Assembly: GCF_000227135.1 (NCBI RefSeq)
Contig: NC_018258.1
Coordinates: 590,318 to 654,317 of the forward strand
Reading direction: 5' to 3'
Origin: Leishmania donovani
Lineage: Eukaryota > Euglenozoa > Kinetoplastea > Trypanosomatida > Trypanosomatidae
Length of the DNA: 64,000 nucleotides
Shown here in pieces: positions 56,017 through 64,000 of the stretch (within the stretch, counting starts at the first letter, position 1; each line of letters opens with the position of its first letter). A program made the translations under genes and the position numbers. The notes under the pieces were generated by a model. It saw only the letters and a program-made list of their open reading frames with translations, made no database searches and had not been told where the DNA came from.

Positions 56017-56075
56017 CTAAGCGAGTTTGCGGTATGGACGAAAAGCGCAACAGGATGGGGAAAGAGAAGCTTGCA
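56017..56075 (-). promoter_or_regulatory. Possible trans-splice acceptor, paralogue B
   Basis: A mixed pyrimidine tract on the minus strand (about 56025-56075) is followed by an AG at 56017-56018. The implied 5' UTR is about 35 bases. The tract is broken by G residues, so confidence is modest. Confidence 0.3.
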
Positions 56076-59000
56076 CTGAAAGCGGGTGCCGAACGTGCTT
56101 CTATTCTTGTTGCGCGCCGCGTGCGTCGAAAGCCCCCTACTCCCTCCGTCCTCCGCAACCGCGACACCAAGGAAGCGGCAGTTCAATTCGTCTCGATCTC
56201 AGGAAGGCAGAAAAATGGCCGCAAAATGGCTTATAAAAGGACTATGCACCCACGACGGCAGCACCGCTAAAAAAAAAAACGAAAATGCAGCAGGCACGTT
56301 TCCCAACAGCCAAGACAAATACCCAGAGAACAGCACAGCGTGCTGAGCAGGAAAAAGCAAGCGAAAAAAAAAGAAAGCGAGGACTGAAATCGATCTTTCT
56401 TCCGTCGACACACATCAGTGAGAACAGCCTCGAGCACGCCGGCGCGGGACGCGAAAAGCACGCGCTGCTATGCACACACAATGAATACACTCGAAAAAGA
56501 AACACGGACGGCAAATTGTTTGTTTATTTTTTTCCGTTTCGATGAGGCCTCCCTCTGTGGTTTTTCAGCTGCTGCTCGACACGGTGGAAATCAACCAACA
56601 CACAAGCAAAGGCAAAACAAACTAAACAAATACGAAGAGCGCCCCGCTCCCACACACCGTCAGTTACCACCGGGATGGCCCCAAAAATACAGCGCACGCC
56701 CCCGATTCTTTCTTGGGTGGTGGAGAAAGCAGCGGCAACGCAAAACTATTCAAAAAATAATACTGTATATGTATATAGAGAAAGAGATGTGTGTTTGTAT
56801 ACTAAAAGCAACGCGTACAAGGAGAAGGGAAGCGGAGGGCGAGGGGGAGGAGGACGACGAGGGGGTGGGAAAAATGGGCGGTGAGGGGTGAGGGGGCAGT
56901 GAGGGGGGAGGGGTGAGAAATAATAAGGACTAGAAAAAGCAGCGAAAGAGAAGGGTGCAAGAGGCGAGAGCTGATGACGGGGGAGAAAGAAGGAGAGGGG
57001 AGGGAGGGGGGGCAAGAGCACCGTGTCCGTCGCCTTTAGCGGTGTTTGCCTGTCGTCACGTCTCTACAAGATGTAGGACTGGGACGGCGTTGGATGCGCT
57101 CCTTCAATGTTGTTGTTGCTTGCTCCCTTGATACGCGATATCGACGTATTAGCAGGTGCGCGCTCCCTCTCTCCCTTTCTTTGTGCGTCCTTGTCCGGTC
57201 GCAGTTACGCACCTCTTACAGTGAGTCAAGAGGGCAAAGAAACCTGCGAAGAAAATGCTTTACAGAAGAGAAAAACGCAGATCCTCTCTAGTCCGCGAGT
57301 GATGGTAAAGGAGGAGTGGTGGTGGTGGGTGGGAAGGTTGATGCGTTTGAAAGCAGAGTACCTTCTCGTATACGACACGCGAGGCACAAGTGGGCAGAAA
57401 ACGGAGCACGCGCAGCCTGTCGGTTTTTCTTTTGTTTTTCTTCTTTTTCGTCTCCTTGGGGGAAGGGGGAGGGAGGGAGGGAGAGTATGTGTGCGTGTAT
57501 GCGGCGATGGCAACGTGCAACTCGGATAGAATGAAATCAAGGGAGACAATATCGAAAAAAAAAAGCGAAAAAGAACGAATGGGTGCGCACACGCCGCAGC
57601 AGCCTCTCGTGATCGAGTAGTGAACGCTGATGTGCACTTCAGTCGGCGAGCGGATTCGCTCTTACGTCTGGGAGGTGGGGAGAAGAGGGTGTGTCCGCTT
57701 GGCGTGATATGCGGTTCGTGCATCGTGGAGGTGATGCATTTCGATTTTACAGAGAATAGAAAGAGGTGAGGCAAGCGTGTGTCGGTCTGCGAGACGTCAT
57801 TCCTGACGCGCGAAAAGCAGGAATCCATCCACGCGTTTTTTGTTGTTTTCGTTGGGGGAGGGGGTTGTTGCGGGAAAACGGCGGCCATCACGATGATGGG
57901 GAGCGTCTTCCTCTGGCAACACCGCAGTAAGCCGCATCACGTGCGCACGCTCATTCGCCATCTCCAGAGAACGCCATACGAGCCGCGGTATCGGCGGGGA
58001 GGAAGCAGCAGTTCACCACACGAGAAGCGCACGCCGTCGTTGGGTATTTTTTTCGTTTTTCGTTCGGAGGGAAATTCATAGGGAAAACGAGTAACCCACG
58101 CAAGTCATGCATGAAGAAGCATGCCTGCGAAAATGCGGAGGGCAAATGGCTGCCAAGACGCCGCCTGGCACATGTGCGCGCGTCACAGAAAACGGAGTGT
58201 ACGCATGCGCCGGTTCGTAAACGGTAAGAGAAAAGACAGCTCAAGCAGACACCATGAACAAGCCGGAAAAAAAAAGTTCTATGTGGCCGCAGCTTCCATC
58301 CTCTGAAGCTGGCCTGCCGCAAGTGTGCGTTCACCGCTCGCTCAGCACACCTCCTTCACAGCCCGACTCAACGGCGTTGAAGAAATAGAACCACCACCCC
58401 TACGAACCTCCTAGGCCACCATCATCATCACTACGGGTCCTAGCGAACACGAGTTCCACGGGGCGCGTGCTTGGATAGAAAGCAAAGATGAGCTGAAAGG
58501 CTCTCCCTACCATCGACGCTTGCGAAAGTGGCGACAGCGCCTCTTAGCACGCAGTAACGACTGCTGCGCCTTCATGCGCTTTCCTCTTGCTGCTCGACCA
58601 GCGAGACGGAATCAAAACGCAAAACCAATACAGAATGATCAGCCCGATGAATCAACATCAGTGAGGTGGAAAAAAAAAAACAAATATAGCATTACATGCG
58701 AACCCCACTTCATCTCGAGCGGGCCCACAGAGATAACAAGAGCGGCGAAGCAAGGCACCTGAAACCCAAGCGAAGAACTCACCAAGACGGCTCCGACTGC
58801 ATCATGTACACTAGCACTACCTGAGCCATCACATACGCGGTGCTGTGATGCGCGACGCCAAGTCACCAAAAAAAAAAAAAGCTGCAAGCAGAAGAATGAG
58901 AGTAAACACTAAAAAAAAAGGAAAGAAAGCAAAATCGCATCCAAGCGAACTCGCCCGGACACACACCACAAATGATGCATCTTTTCAGTGACACAATGTG

Positions 59001-59169
59001 CCAGTGTCCATCCAGCTACATGATAGCTGTTGTGAATTCTGTAGCTTGCGGCTGTCCCCACGGTAGCAAAGTCGAGTCTTGGCTCCCCAAATCAAGCGGC
59101 CTCACTCGAAAGCGCCAGCAGCGAAGAAGTTCGTTCCTTCCAGCAGCGCGACCAACCGGCCACACCGCG
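56076..59169. other. Non-coding region upstream of paralogue B
   Basis: About 3.1 kb with no supported gene. There are G- and GA-rich stretches near 56820-57015 and A runs on the plus strand. Predicted frames are low-complexity and overlap on both strands. It belongs to the intergenic region between paralogues C and B. Confidence 0.55.
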
Positions 59170-59660
59170 TGAGTCAAGCCCCGCTCCACCCGCCCTGCCA
59201 CAGGCCCAGTCGCCTGGTGCAGCGCAGCCGTAGACACGCTGCAGCAGCAGCGTGCCGGCTTAGATATCGCGGCGCCACCGCTGCCTCATGCTCTACCCGC
59301 CCGCCTTACAGCAGCCCCCACCGTGCCGGCTCCCACACAGCGCGTCCCTCGGCGCGGCTCAGGCTCCCTGTCCGTGCGCAGTGTGAACGCCGGGTGCGAT
59401 ACATCCCAGTCGCGTTGGCGCATTGGCCCTCATGTGCCTGGTGCAAGCGTGCTCACGCTGCCACGTCGGCCCGGCGCAGCGCCATCCACGACACGACCGC
59501 TGGCATGCGCAGCCGTACGTCGGCATGACCTCCCCACGCCGTAGGCATTCGGCCCCGCCACCACCAGAGGTGGCTCGGCATTCGCAGGGTACAGGGGATG
59601 CTCGGCTTCCTCACACAGAGTCGGCGCCGGACCCGGAGATCGCACGCGCTGAGGCGTCCC
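59170..59660 (+). mobile_element. SIDER2-like degenerate retroposon, second copy
   Basis: About 490 bases sharing ordered blocks with the element at 34092-34653: CTGCCACAGGCC, GTAGACACG, GCGGCTCAGGCTCC, CCACCACCAGAGGTGGCTC and GACCCGGAGAT. No clear A tail remains. It is also oriented opposite to the gene cluster and lies in the region downstream of paralogue C. Confidence 0.65.
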
Positions 59661-61478
59661 CCGCTATAAAGTCGTTAGAACGATGTGAAGAAAACGATAA
59701 GCGCAGAGGATGATTTTCCCGGACGTACGCGCCCACATGATGCACTTCTCGGCTAGCAAGAGCTCCATACCGCCACGACCGGCGCGCAGAGAGATGGGAA
59801 GGGAGCGACGACGACGGTGGGGAGACGGACAGAAAACAGATGAGCAGGCGAGAAGCAGCCGGCCCACAACCACAGAGAGGACACAACGGAGGCGAAGGGC
59901 CGAGAGCTAACATCGACGTTTGGAACGGTGCGCTTCACGCGTCAGCAGAAGTAGAGCCTGGTCAAGACACACTGACAGCATTGAGACAAAAAAGATAACA
60001 ATAACAGAAAAAGAAGCGAAAGGCGCAGATCGATGCCACAGCGGTAGAGAAAATAAGCTGCTCGGTGAGTCCCCCAGTTCAAGGCAATATGCCTACGCAT
60101 ACATATATATATATATCCTGTGTGCACATGTATGTCTGATAGCCTTTGTCGCGGTGATCTCATACTTCGTGGCTCTCGTGTTCCATGCATTCCGCCAGTT
60201 CGCAGCACGAGCACAGCTAAAACAATATATATATATAGCCAGATCTGTGAAGCACCCCTGCAACCCTGACGCTCTGCAATATGGAGAGAAAAAGCAATCA
60301 CATCGGCCACTGCAAGTGCACTGAGGTGCTTCAGGCTGCTTAGCACGCACGCCTTGCCTTGACACGCGGGTGCAGCGCCAGACAGCGCGCCAGCAGCTCG
60401 CCGCCATATGGCCACAGCTGGAGGGTTGAGGGTGTAGGACAAGACAGGCAGACAGACAGAGAGCAGCCGGCATGCACATCAAAAGACGAAAAGTGTGAGA
60501 TGATATCGAAAACGCGTTCACTTCAAATGCAAACAAAATGCCAACAACAACAGCATCAGACCGACCGACCGACCGAGGCGAGGGAGGGGAAAGAGTAGGT
60601 TGAGCGTGCCCTCCAAACAAACAAAAAGGCATGCAAAGGAAGACGGGGGCGGACTGACGGCGAGGGGAGGGGAAAGGAGGGGGGAGGCAAGGTGAACACA
60701 GAGCATGCGAGCGAAAGAGAGAGAGAGAAATGTATGCATCGGTGTGTGTGTGTGTGTGTAGGTGCTCTCATGAACAAGGGAGAAGAAGCGGAAGAAGAGA
60801 GGGAGCGTACGCGCGCACGGAGAGAGATGGAGACATCACCCGCAGGAGCGAAAGCCAAAAGACTCGAGCCCTCCCCCCATCCAGAGACGCGTGCACGCCA
60901 ATTAAAAGAGGCGAGAGAGGCTGCACAATTCTCACGGAGGAGGAAAGAGCGAAAAAAAAGCGGAGAATCACATTGACGGAAACCCGCTCCCGGATGTGCG
61001 CCCGTCAGAGCCGATGTGCCTGCGACCGAGCACACACACACACACACACATGAAAAAGAGAGAGGGATAAAAACACACGAAGAAGCAACACGCCGATAGA
61101 CACGCCGAAGCAAAACAGGAAAAAATAGACGCCCAAACGACGGAGCCGAGCGCATACATTTTTGGGGGGCTCAAGCGCAATGCGGCAACGGATGAGCGGG
61201 AAAACGCAGAGGTAACTTTTCGCCCACGGACAGCAACGGCACAGACCGGAACAGAGAGGTGACGCAGGCGCGCAGAAGCTTGGAACACAGAACAGTACGC
61301 ACACGGTATTCCTCCGGTTGCACTCGCGTATAGCTGTATTCACGGAGCCACATCGAACGCTCCTTCGTAAGCCTGAGACCACGTGTGCACATATCGGCAC
61401 GATCTTGTCCGGATGCTTCTCTGTTGCCCTTCGTGACTTGCACTATTCCTTCAGTAATGGTGTGCTCGCGACGGCACT
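59661..61478. other. Probable 3' UTR of paralogue C
   Basis: About 1.8 kb with no gene. It holds AT repeats near 60101-60115, a GT run near 60741-60760 and a CA run near 61030-61050. It lies directly downstream of the stop at 61479. Confidence 0.5.
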
Positions 61479-64000
61479 CTACCTTTCATGCAGGCTTCGC
61501 CAGTCCCATCGCAGTTTTGTCTTGCCATCCGCGTCTTTCACCTCTTGCAGATGCGCAGCCACTCTCAGCACCGGGGGCTGCGGCATCATTGGAAACTCAC
61601 CCGGATTGCTGGTTACCAGCGCGGCCTGAGTGCCCGCCTTTCCGTTGTCGGCCAGCACGCGAGACGGCCCGAGAACGCTGCGGCCGTCGCCCTTCCGTTC
61701 CCCAGCAGGCTGCTGTTGCTGCTGCGTTGGTGGCGGCTGCAGCGTCCTCCCACCAGCCGTCGGCGCTGTTGCCTTTATCGCGGACTCAGCAGGGGAGATG
61801 CAGATCTCTCCCAATCCCTCATAGACAGCGTAGTCAGCAAGCCCGTCCGAGTAGCCGCCTGGGCCAAATCCGTGAAGAGAGGGGATGTCGCTTCCAGCAA
61901 TGCCGTCATCGTCCGGGTCGAGTCCAGTCTGCAATTGAGGGAACAAGCGCGCATCACTCTTCGGCGGAAGGCCGCGAGATACACCATCAGACAGGCGGCG
62001 CTGCAGCGCCTGTGCAGGCTGAAACTGCTGGCGCGAGTGCTCATATGGCGTGTTCACGTACCTCTTCAATTGCTGCAGCTCATGTGGGGGAGGTACACCA
62101 TCGCCAGAGACCGGGTGACTCCCAAATGCGGCGCTGCTCTCGTGAGCGCTGCCAACATAGTTCAGCGTGCCGTTGCCGCCGCTGCTCATAGGCAGAGCAG
62201 CGGCTGCTTCATCGCTGGCATTGAAGATTTTGCTAGTCATGCCTGCGCCGCCGCCGCCGCTGTGAATGGAAGCGTTTGTCGCATTCCGAATGGAGCTTGC
62301 AGTATCGGGCATGGCGCGTGAATGGCAGCTTCCACTCACCGGAGGAATGGCGCTTGAAACGGGGATGCCGTTCTCGTAGGCCTCGCCTGTCCCCAGAGAG
62401 AGGAGCATGCGACGCTGCCGGACGGTGCGCCGGCCACTGGCAAGATGAAGGTTACTTATCGTCGAGTGTGACGAGCCCGCGGTGTGGTACGTCTCGCCGC
62501 TCCGGGAGCTGCGATCGCTGTAGGAACGACTATTCTCATTGTGCTGCGACACGGCAGAGCTTATATCCGTCTCGGACATCGGGTCCACTGCGCTCGTGAT
62601 CACATCGCCACCAGTGGAAGCCCAGGCCGCTGTAGGCGCGTTCCTCTCCCGGTTCGAGTTCTTGTTGCGGAGGTTCGAGGCGTCGCGATCCACCGCGTTG
62701 CCTCGCCCTCGCTGAACAGCTCGAGCAAAGTTGGGCACAAGTCCAATCGTGTAGAAGCGGCCTTGATGCTCGAACTCCCAGAGATAGAACGCGCGTGTAG
62801 CGGCCTCGGGGGACGCGGACGGGTTGGCGCCGGCGTCAGCGGCATCCTTACCGTTGGCAGCGTGCCCTCCATTGCTGCCACAAGGCGAGGCGCGCGAGAG
62901 GGCTTTGACGTTTGACGCCGTGAGTGGAGAGGAGCGCACCCTGCCGTCACTGCCGCCCTGCGTCCTGGATGGCGCTGCGGGTGCTACGGTGGAGAGTGGC
63001 GACGGACTCGACGGTCTTGCAGCTGGGTCCTCAGTCTGGGGAGGTGGCATCACCTTGAGCCTCGTCGCCGTGTAGTAGTCCAGCGGGTACGAGTTCACCC
63101 AGTGACTGTTTGAGGTATCCGCTACACGGGCTTGGACATACAAGTTCTTCGACCACGACAAGATAACGTCCGAGGCCACCGCCGTCAGCCGCGGGCCTGG
63201 CTCTTCGAGCGGTCGAACGCAAACGCTGTAGTCCCGCGCGTCCTCAGGGTCCGGGTCGTAAAAATCCGTCGCGAGCATCTCCTGCCCTGACAAATCCTGT
63301 GCCACAGCCCAGTCCGCGTCCACAAAGGCACCCGTGCCGACCTGCACAACCCGCTCGAGCACCGTCGCGTGGGGATACACCACCTTCCCGACCGTCAGCT
63401 GATTGGTTCCCACAACGCAGACCAGCTTCACCGTTGCAGCGCCGGGCCCTGCCGAACCAAACGTTCCGCCGTTGGAGCTCTCCTTGGCACCACCGCAAGA
63501 CCCGCTGCACAATGCACTCCCGCCACCGTGGCCAGGGAGCCCCTCACTGTCCGCCCTGCTCTGCAGCAAAACCTGCACTTCCGCACTTGCAGAGCTTGGC
63601 AGCGGGGCAGCGTGGATAGCTGCGGAAGGGAAAGCCGCGTTCGCGTCAACCACTATGGCAGATCCGGCATCACCGACGAAGCCGGCAAACAGAAACACCG
63701 GCGGCGTCGGCGAAGGGTGAAAGTCGAGCTTCAGGAAGCACTCCGCCATAAAGGCGCACAGCTCCGATGCAACAGCGTTGTTCATCTCAATCGCTAAATG
63801 ATGCGCCGCAATGCGTATTCGCCGCAACGCTCGCGCCAGCCGCCGCGTCCACTGCAGTTCCGCGCACCGCAGACGCACCTCGCGCAGGAAGCACAGGGAA
63901 GGCACGTCCATCAAGAAGCACGAGAAGCGCGTGCTCGGCAGGGGCGGGTTGCCCGGAAGTCCCGCACGGCGACACTGATCCACGTAAAGAAATGCTGCTT
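61479..64000 (-). CDS. Paralogue C, partial: the 5' end lies beyond the window
   Basis: The frame is open from 61479 to the window edge. The codon at 63981-63983 is GTG and the frame continues upstream of it, so the N-terminus is missing and the true start is not in this window. Counting from 63983, a block DVPSLCFLREVRL near residue 27 matches the central (I/V)PxL block of the genes at 35070 and 48797. DVILSW near 270 and WEFEHQGRFYTIG near 402 match their C-terminal blocks. About 120 low-complexity residues are inserted between those two blocks. The last 420 residues are Ser/Gly/Ala-rich with a short Gln run near the C-terminus. There is no enzyme motif or membrane segment. It is the third member of the local family. 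Confidence 0.85.
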   Translation of the reverse strand, partial: AAFLYVDQCRRAGLPGNPPLPSTRFSCFLMDVPSLCFLREVRLRCAELQWTRRLARALRRIRIAAHHLAIEMNNAVASELCAFMAECFLKLDFHPSPTPPVFLFAGFVGDAGSAIVVDANAAFPSAAIHAAPLPSSASAEVQVLLQSRADSEGLPGHGGGSALCSGSCGGAKESSNGGTFGSAGPGAATVKLVCVVGTNQLTVGKVVYPHATVLERVVQVGTGAFVDADWAVAQDLSGQEMLATDFYDPDPEDARDYSVCVRPLEEPGPRLTAVASDVILSWSKNLYVQARVADTSNSHWVNSYPLDYYTATRLKVMPPPQTEDPAARPSSPSPLSTVAPAAPSRTQGGSDGRVRSSPLTASNVKALSRASPCGSNGGHAANGKDAADAGANPSASPEAATRAFYLWEFEHQGRFYTIGLVPNFARAVQRGRGNAVDRDASNLRNKNSNRERNAPTAAWASTGGDVITSAVDPMSETDISSAVSQHNENSRSYSDRSSRSGETYHTAGSSHSTISNLHLASGRRTVRQRRMLLSLGTGEAYENGIPVSSAIPPVSGSCHSRAMPDTASSIRNATNASIHSGGGGAGMTSKIFNASDEAAAALPMSSGGNGTLNYVGSAHESSAAFGSHPVSGDGVPPPHELQQLKRYVNTPYEHSRQQFQPAQALQRRLSDGVSRGLPPKSDARLFPQLQTGLDPDDDGIAGSDIPSLHGFGPGGYSDGLADYAVYEGLGEICISPAESAIKATAPTAGGRTLQPPPTQQQQQPAGERKGDGRSVLGPSRVLADNGKAGTQAALVTSNPGEFPMMPQPPVLRVAAHLQEVKDADGKTKLRWDWRSLHER

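Noticed and set aside
57226..57891. 221-residue minus-strand frame
   Set aside because: Runs of Phe, Ser and His from pyrimidine-rich DNA. No splice context or domain.

Overview
The window looks like a piece of a Leishmania (kinetoplastid) chromosome. It is GC-rich, its long reading frames are intronless, and the gaps between genes are long. Those gaps carry pyrimidine tracts on the coding strand, simple repeats, and SIDER2-like degenerate retroposons. Every convincing gene reads on the minus strand, so the window fits one polycistronic directional gene cluster transcribed from position 64000 towards position 1. No tRNA, rRNA, CRISPR array or bacterial-type promoter was seen. The species cannot be fixed from the sequence alone.

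In transcription order the genes are: (1) the 3' part of a large gene at 61479-64000, called paralogue C; (2) a 2,394-residue protein at 48797-55981, paralogue B; (3) a gene of roughly 1,340 codons at 35070-39099, paralogue A, interrupted by an assembly gap inside a poly-proline tract; (4) a small LSD1-type zinc-finger protein at 31558-31938; (5) a poorly supported, possibly decayed reading frame at 26422-27159; (6) a protein with an acidic stretch and a C-terminal membrane region at 22535-24856; (7) a 1,169-residue coiled-coil protein at 18142-21651; (8) a 1,486-residue coiled-coil protein ending in a SPRY-like domain at 12482-16942; (9) a 338-residue coiled-coil protein at 10443-11459; and (10) a cold-shock-domain protein at 1905-3473 with an in-frame TAG between its two RNA-binding motifs.

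The most interesting signal is that A, B and C are divergent paralogues. They share short conserved blocks scattered through otherwise low-complexity proteins: an N-terminal PLTT-x-FFPSPDC block in A and B, a central block built around (I/V)PxL, and a C-terminal LxW...HxG block in all three. Both proteins whose N-terminus is visible start with MG(A/L)(L/V)PS, which fits N-myristoylation. I do not recognise the family. It may be an undescribed kinetoplastid-specific family.

The accessory part of the window (about 29-34 kb and 46.8-48.3 kb) holds three direct copies of a GC-rich repeat of about 0.95 kb, around which most of the N gaps fall. Sequences on either side of three of these gaps are duplicates of each other, so copy number and spacing there cannot be trusted. 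The direct copies flank the LSD1-type gene and paralogue A and could support recombination or amplification. Long non-coding stretches (3.7-10.4, 39.2-46.8 and 56.0-61.4 kb) are probably UTR and intergenic sequence. Their many predicted frames are low-complexity by-products of purine/pyrimidine strand asymmetry.
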